A stretch of DNA of 32,864 nucleotides, from contig PMSU01000167.1 of the NCBI GenBank assembly GCA_003168255.1, positions 1-32,864 on the forward strand, given 5' to 3'. Position 1 is the first letter of the stretch. Each line of letters begins with the position of its first letter. The stretch comes from Actinomycetota bacterium. GTDB taxonomy: Bacteria; Actinomycetota; Actinomycetes; Streptosporangiales; Streptosporangiaceae. The position numbers and the translations under genes were made by a program. The notes beneath the pieces are model-generated. The model had not been told where the DNA came from, searched no databases, and saw only the letters and a program-made list of their open reading frames with translations. This document shows positions 1 through 7,800 of the stretch, piece by piece.

Positions 1-290
1 GCCTGGCGGCCGGGCTCGGGCGGCAGGGTGCGGGGCTCGGGCGCCGGGCTGCCGGGCTCGGGCGGCGGGGTGCGGGATCCGGGCTCTGGGTAGCGGGGTT
101 CCGGCTCCGTATGGCGGGGTTCGGGTGCCGCGTGGCTTCCGGGCTCCGGCTCGGGCGGTACCGGCCGGGAGTAGCCGGGTCCCTGCCGCCAGGAGGCCCA
201 GTCGAGCCCCGGATCGTCCTCCGACGGCGGGTCGGGGTGTGCGTGTGTTCCTCGCGGGTCCTCAGGCCCTGGTCCGTGACCCGAGTTCAT
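1..290 (-). CDS. Pro/Glu-rich protein, N-terminal part (runs off left edge)
   Basis: An open frame on the minus strand begins at ATG 290-288 and stays open to base 1, so the rest of the gene lies outside the window. The start has a possible Shine-Dalgarno, AAGGGG, about 9 nt upstream. The ~96 visible residues begin MNSGHGPGPEDPRG and pass through DDPGLDWASW. They then become a run of PEP-type units (PPEPEPG, APEPR, TEPEPR, YPEPG, PPPEPG, APEPR, LPPEPG) that looks intrinsically disordered. Such acidic proline-rich leaders are common on actinomycete membrane or envelope proteins, but no domain is visible here, so no function can be given. It lies on the same strand downstream of the DUF4389 gene with a hairpin between them, so it is probably transcribed separately. 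The GC-rich repeats could also be non-coding. Confidence 0.5.
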   Translation of the reverse strand, partial: MNSGHGPGPEDPRGTHAHPDPPSEDDPGLDWASWRQGPGYSRPVPPEPEPGSHAAPEPRHTEPEPRYPEPGSRTPPPEPGSPAPEPRTLPPEPGRQ

Positions 291-476
291 CGATCGGTAC
301 CCCTTGCCTCGGCAAGCCACAGCGCAGCGTGCACACGGAATTGCACAACGCAATGCGTCCTCAGGCTACACCGCCGGGACCTGCGCAGAACCGTCCGGCC
401 GGGCTCGTCACCGACTGTGAGGTAACAGGAGTTAAGTCAGAGGATCTGTGGTGCCTGCGCGGCGTGTGTGGCTTGC

Positions 477-519
477 CTGCCGGGCGGCACGCGCCTGCTC
501 GCGCCGCGCCGCCCGGCAG
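477..519 (-). terminator. Putative hairpin terminator after the DUF4389 gene
   Basis: Perfect 12-bp inverted repeat CTGCCGGGCGGC (477-488) and GCCGCCCGGCAG (508-519) with a 19-nt loop, starting 15 bp after the DUF4389 stop codon on the minus strand. There is no T-run, as is usual for high-GC actinomycete hairpin terminators. It separates the DUF4389 gene from the Pro/Glu-rich gene downstream. Confidence 0.6.
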
Positions 520-533
520 AAACCTGTGCCCCG

Positions 534-1019
534 TCAGGGACTCAGGCGGAACGGCGGGTACTTGTCGGTCAGACCGAAGAGGAAGGCGTAAACCCTGGCG
601 TTCCAGCGCAGGTAGCCAGTGGCGAACTCGTGGAATCCCCGCGGGTAACGACCGGTGAACAGCACGGCCCAGAAGGAAAGCCACACGACCACCAGTGCGG
701 CGATGCCCACGAAGTAGACCACGAACACGGCCGGGATGAGCATGATGTACCGGATGAGAAAGAACGGGATGCTGAGGCCTGCGAGCAGCCGGGAACTATG
801 TTCCGGATACTCGATAGTGAGCTGAACGGGGTGGTCCTGGCCGTGCGCAGCGGCGTAATGCTGCGGCTGCGCCACCGCGTAACCCGGGCCTTGCGGAGCC
901 CCGTAACCTGGGCCCTGCGAGGCCTCGTAACCTGGACCCTGCGGCGGTCCGTAGTTGCCAGTGCCCGGCTCCTGGGACGGATCAGGCGGGACATTGCCCC
1001 CCGGCGGATAGTTCGTCAT
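534..1019 (-). CDS. DUF4389 domain membrane protein
   Basis: Small membrane protein of 161 residues. The start is ATG 1019-1017 (MTNYPPGGNV); an in-frame extension to 1163 is open but looks unlike the family. Residues 1-65 are a Gly/Pro/Tyr/Gln-rich tail with repeats of the type GPGYEASQ, GPGYGAPQ and GPGYAVAQ, probably cytoplasmic and disordered. Residues ~68-160 match the DUF4389 pattern: a beta-strand segment (VQLTIEYPEHSSRL), two hydrophobic helices (SIPFFLIRYIMLIPAVFVVYF and VGIAALVVVWLSFWAVLF), then the signature FTGRYPRGFHEF...RWNARVYAF and LTDKYPPF. DUF4389 proteins are frequent in Actinobacteria and have no established function. A weak GGGA lies upstream of the ATG. The gene is probably a single transcription unit ended by the hairpin at 477-519. 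Family assignment is confident; role is unknown. Confidence 0.85.
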   Translation of the reverse strand: MTNYPPGGNVPPDPSQEPGTGNYGPPQGPGYEASQGPGYGAPQGPGYAVAQPQHYAAAHGQDHPVQLTIEYPEHSSRLLAGLSIPFFLIRYIMLIPAVFVVYFVGIAALVVVWLSFWAVLFTGRYPRGFHEFATGYLRWNARVYAFLFGLTDKYPPFRLSP

Positions 1020-1294
1020 GGCGATTCCCCGACTTCTGAGTACTTCGTGCCTGGCGTTGGCCGGCCGACCCTCGGCTGAGGCAGGCGGCGAACGTTCCGG
1101 CCCTGACGGTAACAACCGGCAGGGTAGTGGGTCCGGACCATGCACCGCTGGAAAGTCGATCATCCGAAATCAGATTGGCGTCACGCGGCCCGGCCGACGC
1201 ACATAAAACCAAAGATTGGACGTATTACCCAGATCATGGCGAGCCGGACAACGAGGCCTCAGGCCGGGAATGTATCGTTCGAGCTGGAGTGGTC

Positions 1295-1657
1295 GTGATC
1301 CCCAGCCCTAGCCCGGACCCGCGTAACGAGGACGCCTGCCGCATGGCAGCCGCCCAGCTTCAGCATGACCATCGGAACTGGCTGGTCATGTGGGGCTGCT
1401 ACACCCGCGCTTACATCGCATTCCCGCTGTTCCCCGGTCCGCGCGGCACCGTGCTGACCGCCGCCGCGCCTGCCGACATGGCCGCGAAGATGCGCAGGGC
1501 GGAACGATCCGCCGGGGTACGCGTGCCAGCGCCCAGCCCGCCGCAGGACTGGCAGGGCTCGCAGGACTGGCAGGGCTCGCAGGGCTCGCAGGACTGGCAG
1601 GGCTCGCAGGGCTCGCAGAACTGGCCGGGCCGGCAGTCGTTATCGCGAATTCGTTAG
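1295..1657 (+). CDS. Hypothetical protein with C-terminal QDWQGS repeats
   Basis: The frame is open from 1127, but the likely start is GTG 1295, behind GGAG (1286-1289) at 5 nt spacing, giving 120 residues. GTG 1289 is the alternative. The core (DACRMAAAQLQHDHRNWLVM, then WGCYTRAYIAFPLFPGPRG, then ADMAAKMRRAER) resembles small actinomycete proteins that pair a short helix with a W/Y-rich beta-hairpin and often sit near regulators. I know no function for them. The C-terminus is low-complexity, QDWQGS/QGS units encoded by a 9-bp tandem array at 1543-1632, ending QNWPGRQSLSRIR. The repeat tail may be a recent microsatellite expansion. No signal peptide or membrane helix is visible. The reading frame is supported by the non-repetitive core, not by a strong family match. 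Confidence 0.55.
   Translation: MIPSPSPDPRNEDACRMAAAQLQHDHRNWLVMWGCYTRAYIAFPLFPGPRGTVLTAAAPADMAAKMRRAERSAGVRVPAPSPPQDWQGSQDWQGSQGSQDWQGSQGSQNWPGRQSLSRIR
1543..1632 (+). repeat. 9-bp tandem array in the hypothetical gene
   Basis: About ten 9-bp units, mixing gcaggactg and gcagggctc with two diverged last units (gcagaactg, gccgggccg). In the coding frame they read QDW and QGS in turn. Because the unit is a multiple of three, changes in copy number keep the frame open. Confidence 0.85.
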
Positions 1658-1915
1658 CGCCGCGGGCTCTGCGATGGTGTCAGCGTCGCCGCCCATCCCG
1701 GCCGTCGCCGGACAGGCCGCTCCAGAATTCGGCGGATGTCCACCGGTCCGAAGTCCGCCCCAAACCCAGGTAAAGGGTGGGCCACAGGACCGTAGTATTC
1801 GGTCATTCAGGGGCCAGCCACGGGCGCGGATACGGGGACAGGCGGTAGCCGGCTGCTCGCCCTGCTTGACCACCCGCCGGCCCATCCCGACTTCACCCGC
1901 GGATACCTGGATCTG

Positions 1916-2671
1916 ATGGGCGATGCCGAGCCGGAGCCCACCGGCGTCGCCCAGCGGCTGATGCACACGGGCTTCGTTCCCAGGGTCTACGAGCGCTGGT
2001 GGCGGCCCGCACTGTTCCGGATCATAAAGGGGCCGTCAGGGCCGAGCGTCGCGGCGGAACTCAGGCTGGCGCGCGACTGGCTCGCCCTCTCCCCCGGCGA
2101 CACCGTGCTGGACGTCGCCTGCGGCCCGGGCAACTTCACCCGCGGTCTGGCTCGCGCGGTTGGCAGCACCGGCCTGGCCGTCGGCCTGGACGCCTCGGTG
2201 AGCATGCTGGCCCGCGCTGTCAGCGACGGCCGGGCGGCAGGCGCGGCAGGCGCGACCGGCGCGACCGGCGCGGCAGGCGCGGCAGGCGCGACCGGCGCGA
2301 CCGGGACGGGGCGTGCGGATGGCACGGCCGCGGTATACCTGCGCTGCGATGTGGCTGACCTGCCCTTCCGTCCTGCCAGCTTCGACGCGGTGTGCTGCTT
2401 CGCGGCGCTGCCGTTGTTCGCCGACCCCATGCGGGCGCTCGACCGGATGGCCGAGACGCTGCGGCCAGGCGGGCAGATCGCGCTGATGGCAAGCTACGCA
2501 CGCGGTGGTCAGGCGCTGCGCACCGCGCAGCGGCTGCCCGGCGCGATGGTGGGGATGACCATCTTCGGACCTGACGAGATCACTGGTGCGCTTCGCGTCC
2601 GCGGGTTCACTGGTATCCGGCAGCATGTCGCCGGCCTGATTCAGTTCGTCGGAGCGACCCGCGCAGGCTGA
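1916..2671 (+). CDS. Class I SAM-dependent methyltransferase
   Basis: The first canonical start is ATG 1916 (251 residues). SAM-binding motif I is VLDVACGPG (64-72), the acidic end of beta-2 is VGLDAS (~89-94), motif II is YLRCDVADLPF (~141-151) and post-II is FDAVCCFAALPLFADP. It therefore belongs to the Methyltransf_11/UbiE-like superfamily; the substrate cannot be read from sequence. The N-terminal part (AQRLMHTGF VPRVYERWWRP) resembles mycobacterial and actinomycete methyltransferases of this group. The same frame is open upstream to 1796 and there encodes LLALLDHPPAHPDFTRGYL, which looks like a genuine family N-terminus, yet it contains no ATG, GTG or TTG. The real start may thus be a rare codon (for example ACG 1820 behind CAGGGG), or the start may be lost. 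A Gly/Ala/Thr insert at ~109-130 sits between beta-2 and motif II. The gene converges on the GNAT gene 15 bp away. Confidence 0.85.
   Translation: MGDAEPEPTGVAQRLMHTGFVPRVYERWWRPALFRIIKGPSGPSVAAELRLARDWLALSPGDTVLDVACGPGNFTRGLARAVGSTGLAVGLDASVSMLARAVSDGRAAGAAGATGATGAAGAAGATGATGTGRADGTAAVYLRCDVADLPFRPASFDAVCCFAALPLFADPMRALDRMAETLRPGGQIALMASYARGGQALRTAQRLPGAMVGMTIFGPDEITGALRVRGFTGIRQHVAGLIQFVGATRAG
2234..2305 (+). repeat. 9-bp / 36-bp tandem repeat inside the methyltransferase
   Basis: Eight 9-bp units in order AABBAABB, with A = gcggcaggc and B = gcgaccggc (the last unit ends in g). This is a 36-bp higher-order unit present twice. It encodes alternating Gly-Ala-Ala and Gly-Ala-Thr triplets. 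Confidence 0.9.
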
Positions 2672-2686
2672 GCCCGAACTGGCAGG

Positions 2687-3226
2687 TTAATGCGTGGCGG
2701 CAGCCCAATCGGTGGCAAGCTGCCCGAGGATGGTCTCGTCGGCGAACTCCCCGTTGACCCACGCGGCGCGGCGCAGGGTACCTTCTGCCACGAAGCCGGC
2801 CCGGGTGGCGACCGCGATCATCGCGTCGTTATCGGTGAGCGTCTCGGCTTGCAGCCGCTGCAGCCCGAGGATCGCGAAACCATAGCGGCACAGCACGAGG
2901 ACGGCGTCGGTGCCCAGGCCACGGCCACGGCAGGCAGGCCGCAGCGAGATCCCGACATGGGCGCTGCGGTTGTGCAGATCGATCCCCCACAGCAGCGCAT
3001 CGCCCGCGAGCTCGCCGGTGGCAAGCTCGACCACCGAGAAGCAGACCGTGTCATCGGCGTCACGGGCCACCCGGTAGGAGGATGCAGCAGAGCCAGGCGA
3101 GACGGGCCGCCATGGCCGGGAATCCGTCCGCACCCGCGTCTCGACGTCATCATGCAGCTCAGAATCGAGAACGGCGATGTCACTGTCCTGCCGGGCGCGC
3201 AACCCGGTCAGCTCACCACGCAGCAT
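2687..3226 (-). CDS. GNAT acetyltransferase, RimJ/RimL type
   Basis: Predicted acetyl-CoA-dependent N-acetyltransferase of ~179 residues. I chose ATG 3226 (MLRGELTGLRARQDSD), since LRGELTGLRA forms the expected first beta strand; GTG 3256 would add ten residues and is possible. The acetyl-CoA pyrophosphate-binding motif is SLRPACRGRGLGTDAVLVL (R-x-x-G-x-G/A type). It follows strand GDALLWGIDLHNRSAHVGI and precedes the RimJ/RimL-like tail (LQRLQAETLTDNDAMIAVA, then RAGFVAEGTLRRAAWVNGEF). This tail is typical of enzymes that acetylate protein N-termini or small amines; the substrate is unknown. It is divergent to the peroxiredoxin gene and convergent with the methyltransferase. No operator is evident in the ~130-bp divergent gap. 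Confidence 0.9.
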   Translation of the reverse strand: MLRGELTGLRARQDSDIAVLDSELHDDVETRVRTDSRPWRPVSPGSAASSYRVARDADDTVCFSVVELATGELAGDALLWGIDLHNRSAHVGISLRPACRGRGLGTDAVLVLCRYGFAILGLQRLQAETLTDNDAMIAVATRAGFVAEGTLRRAAWVNGEFADETILGQLATDWAAATH

Positions 3227-3356
3227 GCGCCGTTCATACCTGACGCCGGTCTCCACGGCAACCCGATAGCCTGCCCGTGGCGAACTGATCTGGCCGCAGC
3301 GCCGAATGCGCTATGAATGATCCAGTTCCTCGTCCTCACCAGGCCGGAGGCCTTCC

Positions 3357-3839
3357 ATGGCAAAGACACCCGACGTCGACGCGGCCGCACCCGACTTCAC
3401 GCTGCCCGGGATAGCGCTGACAGACGGACAGGCTGAACGCCGCGATTACACGTTGTCCGCGCAGCGGGGGCGCCCGCTCGTACTGGCGTTCTACCCCGGC
3501 GACGACACTGCCGTCTGTACCAGGCAACTCTGCTCCTACACCAGCGAGCTTGACAGCTTCACCAACCTGAACGCCGTCGTCTGGGGGATCAGCCCGCAGG
3601 ACCTGGACAGCCATGAAGCCTTCGCCCGCAAGCACCAGCTGGCCTTCCCGCTGCTCGCCGACACCGACCACATAGTGACCAGGCAATACGGGATCACCCT
3701 GGGCGCGTCGAACCTGCGCCGGTCAGTGTTCGTCATCGATTCGGGCGGGGTGCTGCGCTGGAAGCACGTGACCCTGGTCGGCCTCACATTCCCGAAGGCC
3801 GCCACGATCACCGCCCAGCTCAGCGCGCTGGCGTCCTAG
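3357..3839 (+). CDS. Peroxiredoxin, Bcp/thiol peroxidase type
   Basis: Thioredoxin-fold peroxidase (AhpC/TSA family) of 160 residues, expected to reduce hydroperoxides in the cytoplasm using thioredoxin. The active-site segment is LVLAFYPGDDTAVCTRQLCS, with peroxidatic Cys54. Cys59 follows five residues later, the spacing of atypical 2-Cys Bcp proteins. The usual FxPxxxTxxC motif appears as FYPGDDTAVC. Later strands (AVVWGISPQDLDSHEAFARK, FPLLADTDHIVTRQYGI, RRSVFVIDSGGVLRW) are standard. The start ATG 3357 has a good GGAGG (3346-3350) six bases upstream. It is divergent to the GNAT gene; the HEAGH-protein gene follows 37 bp downstream on the same strand and could be co-transcribed. Confidence 0.93.
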   Translation: MAKTPDVDAAAPDFTLPGIALTDGQAERRDYTLSAQRGRPLVLAFYPGDDTAVCTRQLCSYTSELDSFTNLNAVVWGISPQDLDSHEAFARKHQLAFPLLADTDHIVTRQYGITLGASNLRRSVFVIDSGGVLRWKHVTLVGLTFPKAATITAQLSALAS

Positions 3840-3876
3840 CCGCAACGACAGCGAGCCGGGCGGTCATCTGCGCGTC

Positions 3877-4467
3877 ATGAAGCCTTCAGAACGGCGCGTC
3901 CTGGCCGAGATCGAGGCTGAGCTGAGCCGGGTCATCCGCTACGACGACGAGTCCGTCGTGAACGGCAAATGGATCCGGCAGCGCTACGACTGCGGCTGCT
4001 TCCCCAGCCTCGCGCCGGCCCGGAAGGCGGCCGTCCAGACGGCCTGGCATGAGGCCGGTCATGCAGTAGCTGCCCTTGCAATAGGGGCACGCTTCAGTTC
4101 GGCCAGCATCCACCACGGCCGCGATACCGAGGGCCGGGTTCATGGCATCAGGGGAGCTACAGATCGGGCGTTCGTCATCGACGCGGCTGGCCAGGTCGCG
4201 GAACGGCTGATGAACTGGACGCTGCCCGAGGGCGAGGCGGCGCTGCGCGCATGGCTGGCGACATGGAAGGGCGACGGCGGGGACGCACGGCATTTTCGCC
4301 GGACGATTGGCCCGCGCTTCGGCAACGATGAATGTGGCGCATGGCGCTACAGCGAGGAAACGCTGACACCGCTGCGGCCAAAGATCCGCCAGGTGGCCAG
4401 GGCGCTGCTCGTGCATCCCCGGTACCTGCCCTACGCCGTCGTGACAGCGATTGCCGATGGCTGCTGA
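3877..4467 (+). CDS. Stand-alone M41-like HEAGH putative zinc metallopeptidase
   Basis: A 196-residue protein with a zinc-peptidase motif WHEAGHAVAALAIGA (H58, E59, H62). The order of later motifs recalls the FtsH protease domain (family M41): AAGQVAERL (~103-111) sits where FtsH has its GRAAEE-like helix, and GDARHF (~135-140) could supply the third, acidic zinc ligand. No AAA ATPase and no membrane helix are present, so this is at most the peptidase half. The N-terminus (MKPSERRVLAEIEAELSR) resembles a short helical leader seen on DUF3040 proteins. A CGC pair (Cys39, Cys41) lies just before the domain. The start has only a weak upstream purine run. Function is unknown; it may form an operon with the peroxiredoxin. 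I am confident of the motif, less so of activity. Confidence 0.75.
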   Translation: MKPSERRVLAEIEAELSRVIRYDDESVVNGKWIRQRYDCGCFPSLAPARKAAVQTAWHEAGHAVAALAIGARFSSASIHHGRDTEGRVHGIRGATDRAFVIDAAGQVAERLMNWTLPEGEAALRAWLATWKGDGGDARHFRRTIGPRFGNDECGAWRYSEETLTPLRPKIRQVARALLVHPRYLPYAVVTAIADGC

Positions 4468-4895
4468 TCGGCGGCGGGGCTACCGCTACCCCTGTCTTCT
4501 TCCCCCGTGGTTCGGTCACCGTCGGATGCGATTGGCTGGGCGACCGATCGCTGGGCTGTGTTAACTGGCGACGGCAGTCAGCGGGAGCCGTGGCGTACTA
4601 CTGGGCAATGGGGATCGCGATGTTGGCTGAGACTCGTGGTCACGGATGTGGATAACACCGCCGAGCAGCGCCCTCAAGCTGGTTATGGATGCCTTACGGC
4701 ACAGCCCAACGTTCTAGCCGCCAGACACAGTCCGGCAATGGCCTGGATGGCGGGGCTCGACGTCAACGATCTTTAACAGATTATTTCCGGTTTATTTCCG
4801 CGCCAGCATCTAGCCCGCCACTTTCGCCGAACTTATGTTGTGCGGGAAACCCTTGTCTCGCCGCGGACTGCCGGCTGCGCGGCTGAGGAGGCACC
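4468..4895 (+). other. Intergenic region upstream of the GH3 gene, with short direct repeat
   Basis: No convincing gene is seen in these 428 bp; short open frames here lack family-like features. Near the GH3 start a 9-bp word TTATTTCCG occurs twice, 11 bp apart (4781-4789 and 4792-4800), in an unusually AT-rich patch. This could be a regulator site or part of the promoter. A TATGTT hexamer at ~4832 is a weak -10 candidate. Confidence 0.4.
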
Positions 4896-7800
4896 ATGCG
4901 CAGCTTTCGCACGCCGTCAGCACTCCGCACGCCGTCAGTACTGAGCAGGTCGCGCATCGTCGCGATGGCCGCTGTGCTCGCCTCAACATCGCTGGCCGCC
5001 GTGGCCGGCGCGGCCCAGCCTGCCGCTGCCGTCTCCACCGCCTGCCCCTGGGTCGGCTCCAGCGCGCCCATCGGCCAGCGGGTCAGCGAGCTGATGTCCC
5101 GGATGAGCGTCACGCAGAAGGTTGACCTGCTCACCGGGTCCGGCGGCTCCAGCTACGTCGGCTTCATTCCCGCCATCGGATCGCTGTGCATCCCGGCGGT
5201 GAACCTGGAGGACGGCCCGGCCGGGGTGGGCGACGGCATGAGCAACGTCACCCAGCTGCCCGCGCCGGTGGACGTGGCGGCGACCTGGGACTCCTCGGCC
5301 GAGCAGCTGTACGGCCAGGTGATCGGCGCCGAGCAGGCGGCCAAAGGCACCACCGTGGACCTGGGGCCGACCATCAACATTGTGCGCGACCCGCGCTGGG
5401 GCCGGGCCTTCGAGTCCATCGGCGAGGACCCGTACCTGAACGGGACGCTGGGCGCCGCCGATATCCGCGGCGTTCAGTCCAGCGGGGTGATGGCCCAGGT
5501 CAAGCACTTCGCGGTGTACAACCAGGAGACCAACCGCAACACGCCGTCCGACAACGCGATCGTCAGCACCCGCGCGGAGCAGGAGATCTACCTGCCGGCC
5601 TTCGCCAACGCCGTGCAGCAGGGCGCGGCGTCCTCGGTGATGTGCTCCTACAGCACCATCAACGGTACCTACGCCTGCCAGAATCCGTATCTGCTGACCA
5701 CCGTGCTGCGCCAGCAGTTCGGCTTCAGCGGGTTCGTCACCTCCGACTGGGGCGCCACCCACTCCACCGCCGCGTCGGCCAACGCGGGCCTGAACATGGA
5801 CATGCCCGGCAGCGACGGGTACTACGGCAGCGCCCTGGCCAGCGCGGTGTCCTCCGGCTCAGTCGCCGCCGCCACGCTGAACTCCCTGGTCTCCCCCGTG
5901 CTCACCGAGATGTTCGCGTTCGGCCTGTTCGACGAGCCGCCGGCCGGCTCGCCGGCGCAGACGGCCACCAACTCCACCGATGTGGCCGATGCTCTGCAGC
6001 TAGCCGAGGAAGGCACCGTTCTGCTAAAAAATAGTGGTGGTGTGCTGCCGTTGTCGTCGTCCACCGGCTCGATCGCGGTCATCGGTGCGGACGCGTCGTC
6101 GAGCCCGCTGACCGCCGGCGGCGGCAGCGCGTCGGTGAACTCCAGCGGAACCATCACCCCGCTGGAGGGCATCACCGCCGCGGCCCCCAGCGGGGTTACC
6201 GTCAGTTACAACGACGGCTCTTCGGACAGCTCGGCCGCGTCGCTCGCCGCGTCTTCCAAGGTCGCCGTCGTGTTCGTGAGCAACTTTGAGTCCGAGGGCA
6301 GCGACCTGTCCAGCATCGACCTGTCCAGCGCGGACAACTCGCTGATCTCCGCGGTCGCCGCCGCTAACTCCCGCACCATCGTCGTGCTCAATACCGGCTC
6401 CGCGGTGACGATGCCGTGGCTGTCGTCGGTCGCCGGGGTGCTCGAGGCCTGGTATCCGGGGCAGGAAGACGGCGCGGCGATCGCGGCGCTGCTGTTTGGC
6501 AATGCAAACCCGTCCGGTCACCTGACCGTGACCTTCCCGCAGTCGCTGTCCCAGGTGCCGGCGAGCACCACCGCGCAGTGGCCGGGCCAGAACGGGACCG
6601 TGCAGTACTCCGAGGGCATCGACGTCGGCTACCGCTGGTATGACTCTCAGGGACTGACCCCGCTGTTCCCGTTCGGCTATGGCCTTTCTTATACCAGTTT
6701 CTCCTTCAGCAACCTCAAGGTTGGCGCGCTGGCCGCGGGCGGTGCGGCGACGGTCTCCGCCACGGTGACCAACACCGGTTCCCGCGCGGGCGCCGACGTG
6801 GCGCAGCTCTACGTCACCGACCCGGCCGCGTCCGGCGAGCCGCCCCGCCAGCTGGAGGGGTTCGCCCGGGTGAACCTTCAGCCGGGTGCCAGCCAGACCG
6901 TCCAGTTCCCGCTCACCCAGCGCAGCCTGGAGTACTGGAATGCCAGCACCAGCAACTGGGCGACAAGCACTGGCAGCTACGGCATCGCGGTCGGTGACTC
7001 CAATACCAACCTGCCACTGTCCGGAACACTGCCGGTAACCTCGGCGCAGCTCGGCCAGCCGGTGACCATCACCAGCCCGGGGCCGCAGGAGGGCATCGCC
7101 GGCACCGCCGTGTCGGTGCCGGTGTCGGCCAGCGACTCCACCAGCGGCCAGACGCTGAGCTTCACCGCGGCCGGGCTGCCGGCCGGCACCTCGATCTCCG
7201 GTTCCGGCACGATCACCGGCACCCCGAGTACCGCCGGGACTTCCACGGTGACGGTCACCGCGCAGGACAGCACCGGCGCGTTCGCCGCCGCCTCGTTCAC
7301 CTGGACGGTCGCGCCGTCAGGTGCCGGGATCGCGACGACGCCGCTGGTCGGCTACCAGGGCCTGTGCCTGGATGTGACCAGCGACAGCAACACCAACGGC
7401 ACCCAGGTGGATATCTACACCTGCAACGGCACCAACGGGCAGCAGTGGACCGAGGAGCCGAACGGCACCGTCCACGCGGATGGCAAGTGCCTCGATGTGA
7501 CCGGCGGCGGGACGGCGAACGGGACGCTGGTGGACCTGTATGCCTGCAACGGCACCGGCGCGCAGGTGTGGCAGCCGCAGACCGATGGCGCGCTGCTCAA
7601 CCCGCAGTCCGGCAAGTGCCTCGACGACACGAACCTGTCCACCACGCCGGGCACCCAGGTGCAGATCTGGAGCTGCTCCGGCGCGGCCAACCAGTCCTGG
7701 GTTCCCCCTTCGGACGCGACCGGCTCGGTCACCGGATACGTCGGTCTGTGCCTCGACGTGCGCGGGGCCAGCAGCGCGAATGGCACACCGGTGCAGGTCT

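Noticed and set aside
1543..1632. CRISPR-like array
   Set aside because: Units are 9 bp, contiguous and in frame within a coding region; there are no spacers.
1390..1773. Alternative frame encoding a Gly-Leu-Ala repeat protein over the 9-bp array
   Set aside because: The array is open in several frames; the frame with the W/Y-rich core (WGCYTRAYIAFPLF) is more protein-like.
4507..4776. Plus-strand open frame of 89 codons before the GH3 gene
   Set aside because: Composition is scattered, no domain or ribosome site is visible, and it overlaps other equally open frames; treated as intergenic.
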